Numbered from the stretch's first letter, positions 41,227 to 51,236 are shown. The stretch is 64,000 nucleotides of DNA from an uncultured Pelagibacteraceae bacterium (GCA_902607115.1 CACLIZ010000001.1:1-64000); one strand, 5' to 3'. Numbers and translations: made by a program. Notes: a model not told the origin generated them from the letters alone.

Positions 41227-42690
41227 ATGCATTCAATAGTAATAGGTTCAGGCTTTGGTGGTATTGCGGCTGCACTGCGTCTTAAGGCAAAAAATCATAA
41301 AGTAACATTAGTAGAAAAACATAATGACCTCGGCGGTAGAGCAAGAGTATTTAGAAGAAATGGATTTACTTTTGATGGAGGACCAACTGTAATAACTGCT
41401 CCTTATTTAATTAATGAACTGTTTGAATTATTTAATAAAAATTCTAAAGATTATATAGATCTAGTACCACTTAATACTTGGTATCAATTTGTTTTTGAAG
41501 ATAAATCTAAATTTAATTACTCTGGCAATGAAATAGAGATGAAAAATCAAATTGAACAAATAAGCAAAGAAGATTTTGAAGGATATAAAAAACTGGTAAA
41601 TTTTACAAAAAAAATTTTTGACAAAGGTTTCACTGAACTTGCGGATGTTCCATTCAATAAACCATTTGTAATGATGCAACAATTGCCAGCTTTATTAAAA
41701 TTAAAAAGTTATAAATCAGTTTATTCACTTGTTTCTTCTTATGTGAAAAATGAAAAATTAAGAAGAGTATTAAGTATGCATCCTTTATTAGTTGGTGGAA
41801 ATCCTTTTACAACAACTTCTATTTATGGATTGATTTTATATTTAGAAAAAAAATGGGGAATTCATTATTCAATAGGTGGAACAGGAAATATCATAAATGG
41901 TTTGGAAAGATTAATGAATGAAGTTGGAATTGAAGTAATTAAAGGCAATGAAGTAACAAAGATTATTTTAGATAATAAAAAAATAACAGGTGTACAGTTA
42001 GATAATGACCAGAATATAAATGCAAATTACATTATATGCAATGCTGATCCACCTGCTGTTTATGAAAATTTATTAAACGAAAATAAAAATAATTCTTTTT
42101 TATTTAATTGGAAAAAAAATAGAATGGAATATTCTATGGGATTATTTGTTTACTATTTTGGAACAAAAAAAATTTATGAAGATATTGAACACCATACAAT
42201 TAAGTTTGGTAATAAATATAAAGAACATTTAGAAGACATATTTAATAATAAAAGATTAAATAACGATATAAGTTATTACTTACATAGACCATCTGCTACA
42301 GATAAATCAATGGCTCCTGAGGGACATGATTGTTTTTACGTTCTTGTTCCTGTTCCTAATAATCAATCAAATATTAATTGGGAAATTGAGGGAGAAAAAA
42401 TGAAAAATCTAGTTATTAATAAAATGGAAAAAGATCTTATGCCAAACCTAAGAGAAAATATTATTGAAGATTTTTATTTAACTCCCAATTATTTTGAGAA
42501 AGATTTAAACACGAGACATGGTTCTGGTTTTTCTATTCAGCCAAAACTTTCACAATCTGCTTACTTTAGATTTCACAATAAATCAGAAATATATAAGGGA
42601 CTTTATTTTGTTGGGGCAGGAACTCATCCTGGGGCTGGAGTACCTGGCGTCCTATCTTCAGCTAAAGTATTGGATAAGATAATTCAATGA
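41227..42690 (+). CDS. crtI: Phytoene desaturase
   Basis: 487 aa; VIGSGFGGIAAALRLKAKNHKVTLVEKHNDLGGRA, GLYFVGAGTHPGAGVPGVLSSAK. Confidence 0.96.
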   Translation: MHSIVIGSGFGGIAAALRLKAKNHKVTLVEKHNDLGGRARVFRRNGFTFDGGPTVITAPYLINELFELFNKNSKDYIDLVPLNTWYQFVFEDKSKFNYSGNEIEMKNQIEQISKEDFEGYKKLVNFTKKIFDKGFTELADVPFNKPFVMMQQLPALLKLKSYKSVYSLVSSYVKNEKLRRVLSMHPLLVGGNPFTTTSIYGLILYLEKKWGIHYSIGGTGNIINGLERLMNEVGIEVIKGNEVTKIILDNKKITGVQLDNDQNINANYIICNADPPAVYENLLNENKNNSFLFNWKKNRMEYSMGLFVYYFGTKKIYEDIEHHTIKFGNKYKEHLEDIFNNKRLNNDISYYLHRPSATDKSMAPEGHDCFYVLVPVPNNQSNINWEIEGEKMKNLVINKMEKDLMPNLRENIIEDFYLTPNYFEKDLNTRHGSGFSIQPKLSQSAYFRFHNKSEIYKGLYFVGAGTHPGAGVPGVLSSAKVLDKIIQ

Positions 42691-43577
42691 CAGAGAAAAA
42701 CTATCTAGCTCTTTTTGCTAAATCCTTTAATTGGGCTGGATTTTTTTTGCCAAAAAATATTTACCATGATTGCTCTAAACTTTATGCATTTTGTAGAATT
42801 TTGGATGATTTGGTAGATGAAAAAGATAACTTGGAAATAAAAATAAAAAGATTTAATGAAATTAAAAATATTTATAAAAATAATTATGAACTAGATAACA
42901 GTAATAGACAATTACCTGATAAAAATGAACATGAATTAATTGTTAATGATATGATTATCCTTGCAGATAATAATAATATTAAACGAATTATTCTAGATGA
43001 CTTAATCGAAGGCATTGGTTCAGATTTAAAACAAAAAGTTTATTTTAGGTCAGTAAAAGATTTATTAGTTTATTCATATAGAGTTGCTGGTACAGTTGGC
43101 TTAATGATGGCAAAAATACTAAATGTAAATGACACAAGATCTTTAAAAGGGGCTATAGATTTAGGAGTTGCAATGCAATTAACAAATATAGCCAGAGATG
43201 TAATTGAAGATCAAAAAATGAATAGACAATATATAAAACCAGATTTCGAAAATATTATAGCAACATTAAAACTTGCTGATATGTTTTATAAAAGTTCATT
43301 TAGTTCATTAAAGAAAATTCCATTTAAGTATAGATTTGCGATAATCGTAGCAAGAAGAGTTTACAGACAGATAGGAAAAAAAATTATAAAAAAAAGAAAT
43401 ATGGAAAGTTATGAAAAATCTGGAAAAATTTATGTTAATAATTTTGAAAAAATTTATCAAACTTTCTTTTCTATATTGGATTTAATGAAACTATTTTTAA
43501 TAGATATAGAATCTCATCAAAGAATGACGGAACATGAAATTATAAGTGAGGAAGTAAATCTAGATGAAAGAATTTGA
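42687..43577 (+). CDS. crtB: Phytoene synthase
   Basis: 296 aa; YAFCRILDDLVDE, AMQLTNIARDVIEDQ. Confidence 0.96.
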   Translation: MTEKNYLALFAKSFNWAGFFLPKNIYHDCSKLYAFCRILDDLVDEKDNLEIKIKRFNEIKNIYKNNYELDNSNRQLPDKNEHELIVNDMIILADNNNIKRIILDDLIEGIGSDLKQKVYFRSVKDLLVYSYRVAGTVGLMMAKILNVNDTRSLKGAIDLGVAMQLTNIARDVIEDQKMNRQYIKPDFENIIATLKLADMFYKSSFSSLKKIPFKYRFAIIVARRVYRQIGKKIIKKRNMESYEKSGKIYVNNFEKIYQTFFSILDLMKLFLIDIESHQRMTEHEIISEEVNLDERI

Positions 43578-44629
43578 TTATATTATTTTAGGCGCTGGCT
43601 GTGCGGGTTTATCGTTAGCTTATGAACTTGATATAAATAAAAAATTAAAAGACAAAACTTTAGCTATAGTTGAAATTAGAGATGAATATAAAAGAGATAA
43701 AACATGGTCTTTTTGGAAAGTTATTGATCATAATTTTGAGAAGTGTGTTATCAAAAGTTGGAATAATTTTTCTATTAATTCTGAATTAGGCTCCCATGAA
43801 GTTATTAATAAAGATTTTCCATATCAAACCATTGATAGTGGTTTATTTTACAAAACAATCTTAAATCAATTAACTCAAAATAAAAATATTCAATTTTTTA
43901 AAAATTCAGAACAATTGAATTTAGAGAATTCATTTATATTTAACAGTATTCCTTCCAACAACATTGATCGATCGAATATTTGGCAACATTTTAAAGGTAT
44001 AGAAATTGAAACTTCTGGAGATATTTTTGATGACGAAATATTTAATTTGATGGATTTTGGCTGTGAACAAAGAGACAATGTTCATTTTTTTTATACTTTG
44101 CCGTTTAAAAAAAATAAAGCTTTAATCGAAACAACATGGATATCTAAAATGGATGACAAAACATTAATGGATTATGACATTCAATTAGAAAAATATATTA
44201 AAGAAACTCTTAGAATTAAAAACTATAAAATAAATTATCAAGAAGAGGGTGCTATACCTTTGTTCTATCCAAAAAACAAAATTGAAAAAAATAAAATTAA
44301 TATAGGTTCTGCTGGAGGTATGACGCGTCTAAGTACTGGCTATACTTTTCTCAATATTCAAGAGCATAGTAAATATATATCAAATAATATAGAAAAAATT
44401 AAAGATAAAAAAATTTATCACATTGGTAAAAAAATATAAGTTTCTTGACAATATTTTTTTAAATGTTCTAAGAAATTATCCTGATAAAATGCCTGAGTTA
44501 TTTTTTAATATGTTTAAAGGATCTTCTAAAACGGTTATAAAATTTCTATCAAATAAAAGTAATATTTTTGAGGATTTAGCAATAATTTTAAAAATGCCTA
44601 AATGGATCTTTATTAAAAATATTTTTTAA
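43564..44629 (+). CDS. crtY: Lycopene beta-cyclase, reading frame interrupted at an A7 tract
   Basis: 43564-44439: DYIILGAGCAGLSLAYEL, GGMTRLSTGYTF; 44423-44629 encodes the natural C-terminus. Removing one A from 44428-44434 joins …YHIGKKYKFLDNIFLNVLRNYPDKMPELFFNMF…. Confidence 0.88.
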
Positions 44630-44634
44630 ATTAG

Positions 44635-45540
44635 ATGAATAAAATAAATTATTACCATTCATTAATTTTTTTTAATTTATGCATTTTTTTATCTGCATTT
44701 GATTTTTTAAGAGATAATAGCCTTCTTATTTTATCTCTATTTTTTATTTTAACTTTAGGAATATCACATGGAGCACTAGATCATATAAAGGGAAAGAAAT
44801 TATTAAAACTACTAAATTATAAATCTTCTTTAATATTTTATATTTCTTATATTTTTATTGGGATCATCATATTGCTTGCATGGTTATTATTTCCTAAATT
44901 TTTATTATTAATATTTTTAATTGTTGCATCATATCATTTTGGTAAAGAAGACTCGGAATTTATAAATTATAAAACAAATATTGATTTAATCTACTTCTTT
45001 AAAGGTTCTATTGTAATAACGGCACCTTTATTATTTCAAAAAAATGAAACTTTAAATATTTTTAAAAACTTAAATTTTGATGTATCTAACAATTTTCTAA
45101 TATTTGATGAAGCTTTATATATTCTTATAGCAATTAGTTTTTTTTCTAATATAATTATTTCAGTTAATAAACAAATTGATATAAAATCTCTATTACTAAT
45201 GGATTTTATATCTATCTTGCTGCTCAATTATTTTTTAAGTCCAATTTTAGCGTTTACAATTTATTTTTGTTTTTTACATTCTATAAGACATTCATTTAAA
45301 TTATCGAATGAACTTAATAAAAAAGATTTTAGCAAGGGATTTAAGGAATTTTTAAATAAAGCCATACCTTTAACTATATTAACTGCTTTTTTATTCTTAA
45401 TTTCATTATTTTTTTTAAAAAATTATTATCTTTTAGATAATGCTATATCAAAAGTGATATTTATTGGTTTGGCGTCTTTAACCTTTCCACATATATTGCT
45501 GGAATATTTTATAGAAAAAAATGAAAAAAAAATAAATTAA
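44635..45540 (+). CDS. blh: Brp/Blh-family beta-carotene 15,15'-dioxygenase
   Basis: 301 aa polytopic; LTLGISHGALDHIKGKK, SYHFGKEDSEF, FCFLHSIRHSFKL. Confidence 0.92.
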   Translation: MNKINYYHSLIFFNLCIFLSAFDFLRDNSLLILSLFFILTLGISHGALDHIKGKKLLKLLNYKSSLIFYISYIFIGIIILLAWLLFPKFLLLIFLIVASYHFGKEDSEFINYKTNIDLIYFFKGSIVITAPLLFQKNETLNIFKNLNFDVSNNFLIFDEALYILIAISFFSNIIISVNKQIDIKSLLLMDFISILLLNYFLSPILAFTIYFCFLHSIRHSFKLSNELNKKDFSKGFKEFLNKAIPLTILTAFLFLISLFFLKNYYLLDNAISKVIFIGLASLTFPHILLEYFIEKNEKKIN

Positions 45541-46463
45541 AAATATTACTTGCGGCACCAAGAGGATTTTGTGCTGGCGTTGATAGAGCTATTGAAATAG
45601 TTAAAAAAAGCATAAATAAGTTTGGAGCTCCGATTTATGTAAGGCATGAAATCGTTCACAATAAACATGTTGTGGAAAGTTTAAAAAAAATTGGTGCAAT
45701 TTTTGTAGAGGAATTAAGTGAAATTAAAGATAAAACTAGACCAGTAATATTTTCCGCTCATGGAGTCCCTAAATCAGTTCCAGTAGAAGCTGAAGGGTTA
45801 AATATGAATTATATTGATGCAACTTGTCCTTTGGTTTCAAAAGTTCATCGTGAAGCTGAAAACTTATATAAATCTGGAAATCATATTTTATTAATTGGTC
45901 ATAAAAATCATCCCGAAGTTATAGGAACTTTGGGACAACTGCCCAGTGGATCTATCGATCTTATTGAGTCAGTTGAAGATGTGGAAAAATATAACAATAC
46001 AAAGAAAAACATTGCTTATGTTACACAAACAACTCTATCTATAGATGACACTAAGGAAATAATAAATCAATTAAAAAATAAATTCCCAGAAATCAAAGAG
46101 CCAAAAAAAGAAGATATTTGCTATGCCACAACAAATAGGCAGAGCGCAGTAAAAAATATTGCTAAATTGTGCGAAATGTTTTTTGTAATAGGCAGTAGAA
46201 ACTCCTCAAATTCAGTGAGATTAGTTGAGGTTGCAAAAAATTCTGGCTGTAAAAAATCAACTTTAATACATTCAGAAATTGTTGTTCCATTTGAGGAAAT
46301 TGACAAATGCAGCACTATAGGTATTTCATCAGGTGCTTCAGCTCCTGAAATTTTGGTTGATAATTTCATTAGTAGTCTTAAAGAAAAATACGAAGTTGAA
46401 ATTGAGGAAGTTGAAATTATAAAAGAAAATATAACCTTTAAAATTCCAAAAAAATTAAATTAA
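45521..46463 (+). CDS. ispH: 4-hydroxy-3-methylbut-2-enyl diphosphate reductase, start separated from body by an A9 tract
   Basis: Body 45672-46463 plus in-frame upstream LKILLAAPRGFCAGVDRAIEIVKKSINKFGAPIYVRHEIVHNKHVVESLKK; the only nearby ATG (45521) is one base out of frame across A9 45524-45532. Confidence 0.92.
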
Positions 46464-47431
46464 TGGCTGTATACACAAAGATCAACAAAACTGAAATTAT
46501 TATCATTGAAAATAAATTTAATATTGGAAAAATATTAAGTTTCTCAGGAATAAAAAAAGGAATAGAAAACACAAATTATCTTATAAAAACTAAAAAAAAA
46601 AAATATATTTTAACTATTTTTGAAAAAAGAGTTAATTCAAAAGATTTACCATTTTTTATGAAGCTTATGTATGGGCTTTCAAAATTAAAAATTAAATGTC
46701 CTGAGCCTTTAAAAACTATAAATGGAAAATATCTTATTAAATTAAAAAATAAAAATGCATGTATAGTTAGTTTTTTGAATGGAAAAGATAAAAAAAATTT
46801 ATCAACAAATGAATGTTATGTTGTTGGCAAAAATATTGCTAAACTACATAAAGCCTCTAAGAAAATTAAAATTTATAGAAAAAATACTTTTGCAGTTCCT
46901 AAGTTAAAAAAGTTACTATACAGCATAAATAGAAGAATAGATAAAGTTCAAACAAATATTCTTAGAGATATGAAGCACGAATATAATTATTTAGGAAAGT
47001 TTTGGCCTAAAAAATTAAAGTCTGGAATCATCCACTGTGATTTATTTATTGATAATATAATTTTTTATAAAAAAAAATACTATGGAATTATAGACTTTTA
47101 TTTTTCTTCTAATGATTTCTTGGCATATGAACTTGCAATTTGTATTAATGCCCTTTGTTTTGATAAAAAAGGTAAAAAATATTTTTTGAATAAAAATAAA
47201 TCTACAAATTTAATTAAAGGTTATGAAAGTATAAGAAAACTTGATCAAAACGAAAAAAGTTATTTTAATATTCTTTGCAGAGGCTCAGCGCTAAGATATC
47301 TTTTAACAAGATCATATGACTGGTTAAATACTCCAAAAGATGCCTACATAAAAATCAAAGATCCAAGAGAGTACATACAAAAATTAAAATATCATAAGAG
47401 TTTAAATGAGTTTAAGGATTATTTAAAATAA
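46463..47431 (+). CDS. thrB: Homoserine kinase (ThrB, aminoglycoside-phosphotransferase fold)
   Basis: 322 aa; GIENTNYLIKTKKKKYILTIFEKRV, GIIHCDLFIDNIIF, ispH-thrB-rnhA order. Confidence 0.92.
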   Translation: MAVYTKINKTEIIIIENKFNIGKILSFSGIKKGIENTNYLIKTKKKKYILTIFEKRVNSKDLPFFMKLMYGLSKLKIKCPEPLKTINGKYLIKLKNKNACIVSFLNGKDKKNLSTNECYVVGKNIAKLHKASKKIKIYRKNTFAVPKLKKLLYSINRRIDKVQTNILRDMKHEYNYLGKFWPKKLKSGIIHCDLFIDNIIFYKKKYYGIIDFYFSSNDFLAYELAICINALCFDKKGKKYFLNKNKSTNLIKGYESIRKLDQNEKSYFNILCRGSALRYLLTRSYDWLNTPKDAYIKIKDPREYIQKLKYHKSLNEFKDYLK

Positions 47432-47856
47432 TGATTATAATTTATACTGATGGATCATGTTTGGGAAATCCTGGTAATGGAGGATGGGCGGCAATAATTA
47501 TTAAAGATGGAAAAAAAACTCAAATAAAAGGAAGCAAAAAAAATACCACAAATAATCAAATGGAACTAATTGCTCCAATTAAAGCCTTAAAAAAAATTTC
47601 TAAAGGTAGCAAAGTTCAAATTTTTACAGACTCTAAATATGTTAAATCAGGAATAACAGATTGGATCCATAATTGGAAAAAAAATGGATGGAAAACTGCC
47701 AACAAACAACAAGTTAAAAATAAAGAACTTTGGATAGAGTTAGATCTTTTATCTAATAAATTTGACATAAAATGGAGTTGGGTAAAAGCACATTCTACTG
47801 ATAAATTAAATAACGAAGTAGATTTAATTGCTAGAGAAACCGCAAGTTCAGAATAA
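47431..47856 (+). CDS. rnhA: Ribonuclease HI
   Basis: 141 aa; IYTDGSCLGNPGNGGWAAII, TNNQMELIAPIKAL, WVKAHSTDKLNNEVD. Confidence 0.98.
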   Translation: MIIIYTDGSCLGNPGNGGWAAIIIKDGKKTQIKGSKKNTTNNQMELIAPIKALKKISKGSKVQIFTDSKYVKSGITDWIHNWKKNGWKTANKQQVKNKELWIELDLLSNKFDIKWSWVKAHSTDKLNNEVDLIARETASSE

Positions 47857-47865
47857 ATACTCAGA

Positions 47866-48321
47866 TTATTTTGTGGTTTTAAAAATTAAACAAAGACCAT
47901 TATTACAAAATCGCATACCATTTTCGCCGGGACCGTCTTCAAAAACATGTCCATGGTGTGCTCCACATTTTGCACAGTGATATTCGACTCTTTTCATTCC
48001 CAATGAGTAATCAATTTTAGTATTAAATGCTCCTGGAAGAGCCTCTGTAAATGATGGCCATCCTGTTCCACTATCGTATTTTGATTTAGAGCTAAACAAT
48101 TTTGCATCACAATTGGCACAATGATAAAAGCCATCTCTTTTCTCATGAAGTAAAGAGCTAGTGAATGGACGCTCAGTCCCTTCATTAAAAAGTATATTTT
48201 TTTGCTCTTCAGTTAGATTTTTATTTATTATTTTTTTTGATGCTGAGTGTAAAAATTTATATGGCAGCAGTATTAATGAAAATATAGATACACCGAGTAA
48301 TTTTAAAAAATTTCTTCTCAT
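47866..48321 (-). CDS. msrB: Peptide-methionine (R)-S-oxide reductase with twin-arginine-like leader
   Basis: 151 aa; N-terminal RRNFLKLLG, FHCANC-type zinc motifs, GTGWPSF, RVEYHCAKCGAHHGHVFEDGP, GMRFCNNG. Confidence 0.95.
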   Translation of the reverse strand: MRRNFLKLLGVSIFSLILLPYKFLHSASKKIINKNLTEEQKNILFNEGTERPFTSSLLHEKRDGFYHCANCDAKLFSSKSKYDSGTGWPSFTEALPGAFNTKIDYSLGMKRVEYHCAKCGAHHGHVFEDGPGENGMRFCNNGLCLIFKTTK

Positions 48322-48363
48322 ATAATCAAAAATATATTTTTTAAATTAAAATACAATAAGCGC

Positions 48364-48376
48364 CATTGACACAATG
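48364..48376. promoter_or_regulatory. CATTG-ACA-CAATG palindrome containing a perfect TTGACA -35 between msrB and bcp
   Basis: TTGACA 48366-48371 lies within the inverted repeat in the 83-bp divergent region. Confidence 0.45.
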
Positions 48377-48404
48377 TAATTATCATATATTTAAGCATTA
48401 AATT

Positions 48405-48869
48405 ATGAAACTTAAAAATAATATTAAAGCTCCTAATTTTAAACTTCCTAGTACAGATGGGGGTGTTTTTGAATTAAATAAAGTTAACAAAAAAAATATT
48501 ATTTTATATTTTTACCCTAAAGATGATACCCCAGGGTGTACTATAGAATCTAAAGATTTTAGTAAATTAAATAATTTAATTAATAAGAAAAAGACCGTTG
48601 TCTTTGGTATTTCAAAAGATACTATTGAAAGCCATTTAAAGTTTAAAAAAAAATATAAATTAAAATTTGAATTGCTTTCTGATGAAAAAAAAGAAGTAAT
48701 AAAAAAATATGGTGTTTGGGGTAAAAAAAATTTTTTAGGTAAAGAATTTATGGGGATAATTAGAACTACATTTTTGATTAACAATAAGGGAAAAATACAC
48801 AAAATCTGGAATAATGTCAGAGTAAAAGATCATGCAAAAGAAGTTTTTGAAGAAATCAAAAAAATATAA
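48405..48869 (+). CDS. bcp: Thioredoxin-dependent peroxiredoxin (BCP/PrxQ)
   Basis: 154 aa; APNFKLPSTDGG, YFYPKDDTPGCTIESKDF. Confidence 0.96.
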   Translation: MKLKNNIKAPNFKLPSTDGGVFELNKVNKKNIILYFYPKDDTPGCTIESKDFSKLNNLINKKKTVVFGISKDTIESHLKFKKKYKLKFELLSDEKKEVIKKYGVWGKKNFLGKEFMGIIRTTFLINNKGKIHKIWNNVRVKDHAKEVFEEIKKI

Positions 48870-48910
48870 CTACTTTAAATAGCTTGGAACAACTGGCAAC
48901 AGAACGCCCT

Positions 48911-50278
48911 TTACACTTTTCTTTTAATGAAGTTTTTTACTTCTTCAATATTGTTTTTTAATACTTGAAAATTCTCATTTTTATTAAGAACATGCTGTAG
49001 TTGTTGAGGTAATTTTTTATGTTTATTTATTGCGTTATTTGTAGCATCTGGAAACTTGCATGGATGAGCGGTTGATAAAACTACACAATCATTAAAAGAT
49101 AGTTTATATGCAGCCCCTACCCCAACGGCTGTATGTGGATCTAAAATTATATTATTCTCTTCATAATTTTTTTTAATGATATCTAGTGTCTCTTGTTCAT
49201 TGCAACTTTCAGATAGAAAATCTTTTTGAATTATTTCTAAATTGTTCTTTTCAATTTGGTGGGAATTTTGCTTAATTTTTTTCATTATATCTGCTGTTAT
49301 TTTAGAGTCTGAATTATTTATATAATAAATTAATCTTTCGAAGTTACTTGCTAATTGAATATCCATACTAGGTGATGATGTTTCTTTCACTTCTCTTGAT
49401 GTATAATCTCCTTTTGATATAGCTCTATGCAGGATATCATTTTCGTTTGTTGCAACAATCAATTTATCAATTGGTAATCCCATTTTCTTTGCAAGATAAC
49501 CTGCAAAAACATCACCAAAATTTCCTGTTGGCACTGAAAATGAAACAGTTTCTTTATCTAATCTAAAATATGAATAAAAATAATAAACTGTTTGAGTAAT
49601 AATTCTTGCCCAATTAATTGAGTTTACTCCTGACATATTTATTGATTTAGAAAACTCAAGATCCAAAAACATGCTTTTAACTATGTTCTGACAATCGTCA
49701 AAATTTCCATCTATTGCGATATTGAAAACATTTTTTTCTACTACTGTGGTCATCAATTTTCTCTGAATAGAAGAAATTTTATTATTTGGATGTAAAACAA
49801 AAATATTTAAATTAGATCTTCCTTTAATCGCATCTATGGCTGCTGCTCCTGTGTCTCCAGAAGTTGCAACAACTATATTTATTTTTTTGTCATTTTTACT
49901 TAAATAGTATTCATACAAATTTCCAATAAACTGCATTGCAATATCTTTAAAAGCTAATGTTGGACCATGAAATAATTCTAACAATTTTAGTTCTCCAACT
50001 TTTGAAAGTTTAACAACTTCTTTTTCTCTAAATGTTGAATAAGATTTATTGATTAATGATGAAAGTTTTTCTTTAGAAATAAAATCTGATGAAAATTGAT
50101 TAATTATTTCAGTTGATAGTTCATTATAATTTAAATTTTTAAGTTTAGATAATTCCTCAACGTTGTATTTATTTAGTGATTTTGGTAAATAAAGACCCCC
50201 ATCATCAGCCAAACCTTTTATAAAAACATCTTCAAAATTATGTTCTTTGGAATTGTCTCTAGTACTTACATATCTCAT
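48911..50278 (-). CDS. thrC: Threonine synthase
   Basis: 455 aa; MRYVSTRDNSKEHNFEDVFIKGLADDGGLYLP, HGPTLAFKDIAMQ, VATSGDTGAAAI, SVPTGNFGDVFAGY. Confidence 0.97.
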   Translation of the reverse strand: MRYVSTRDNSKEHNFEDVFIKGLADDGGLYLPKSLNKYNVEELSKLKNLNYNELSTEIINQFSSDFISKEKLSSLINKSYSTFREKEVVKLSKVGELKLLELFHGPTLAFKDIAMQFIGNLYEYYLSKNDKKINIVVATSGDTGAAAIDAIKGRSNLNIFVLHPNNKISSIQRKLMTTVVEKNVFNIAIDGNFDDCQNIVKSMFLDLEFSKSINMSGVNSINWARIITQTVYYFYSYFRLDKETVSFSVPTGNFGDVFAGYLAKKMGLPIDKLIVATNENDILHRAISKGDYTSREVKETSSPSMDIQLASNFERLIYYINNSDSKITADIMKKIKQNSHQIEKNNLEIIQKDFLSESCNEQETLDIIKKNYEENNIILDPHTAVGVGAAYKLSFNDCVVLSTAHPCKFPDATNNAINKHKKLPQQLQHVLNKNENFQVLKNNIEEVKNFIKRKV

Positions 50279-50319
50279 GAATTTTTTTTTACCATTTTCT
50301 TATAAAATAAATAGAATTA

Positions 50320-51234
50320 TTATCTTATAATCTGGTCTATCAAAAATAAAACAAATAGCAAAAATAAGTAGAAAATTGAGTAAGAGAATACTTTTTGGGC
50401 CTTTTTTAATTCAAATTTATTCTTTTTAAATTTAAATAAATCATAACATATGTAATTGTAGTAGAATGTCAGTAATAAAGAAGCAACTAAAAATATTTCA
50501 CCTGTAAAGCCTATATAATAAGGAAGTATAACTATTGGCACCATAAAAAGAGAATAAACAAGTATTTTTTTCTTAGTCTCTTCAATTCCGTTGGTAATTG
50601 GCAACATTGGAATTTTTGCCTTCTCATAATCTTTAGCCTTATAAAGACTCAATGCCCAGAAATGAGAAGGTGTCCAATAAAATATAATTAAAAAAAATGT
50701 TAATGGTTCAAAAGATATTGCATTTGTTGCTATAGTCCATCCAATAACCGGTGGCAACGCACCTGATGCGCCTCCAATAACAATATTTTGTGGGGTTAGT
50801 TTTTTTAACCAAATTGTATAAATAAATAAATAAAAGAAGATTGTAGAAAATAACAAAATAGCTGAAATAGTATTTGCAAAATAATTAAGTCCCAAAACAG
50901 ATGTTAATGAAAGTACTATGCCAAAAATTAAAGCATGATTTCGGTTTACTTTGCCAGTTGGTATAGGTCTTAAGCAGGTTCTTGTCATTAACTTATCTAA
51001 ATCTGCCTCATACCACATGTTTAAGGCTCCAGCCGCTCCCGCTCCCATTGCAACAAAAAAAATACCAATTACAGAATCATAAAATGAAATTGTGACTGGG
51101 GCTGTTAATAGTCCAACTGTAGAAGTAAAGATAACCAAAGACATTACTCTTGGTTTCATTAATAATAATAAAGACTTGAGATAAGATAAAAAATTAAATG
51201 AAATAGTTTTTTTATTGAGTGTATTAGCTGTCAC
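50320..51234 (-). CDS. ctaB: Protoheme IX farnesyltransferase (heme o synthase)
   Basis: 304 aa; LKPRVMSLVIFTS-like motif, NMWYEADLDKLMTRTCLRPIPTG. Confidence 0.96.
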   Translation of the reverse strand: MTANTLNKKTISFNFLSYLKSLLLLMKPRVMSLVIFTSTVGLLTAPVTISFYDSVIGIFFVAMGAGAAGALNMWYEADLDKLMTRTCLRPIPTGKVNRNHALIFGIVLSLTSVLGLNYFANTISAILLFSTIFFYLFIYTIWLKKLTPQNIVIGGASGALPPVIGWTIATNAISFEPLTFFLIIFYWTPSHFWALSLYKAKDYEKAKIPMLPITNGIEETKKKILVYSLFMVPIVILPYYIGFTGEIFLVASLLLTFYYNYICYDLFKFKKNKFELKKAQKVFSYSIFYLFLLFVLFLIDQIIR

Positions 51235-51236
51235 TT

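Noticed and set aside
44423-44629. 68-aa ORF as an independent small gene
   Set aside because: It is the displaced C-terminus of CrtY across an A7 tract.
41227-45540. Proteorhodopsin gene near the retinal cluster
   Set aside because: No seven-TM opsin with a retinal-binding Lys motif is present in the window ORFs.
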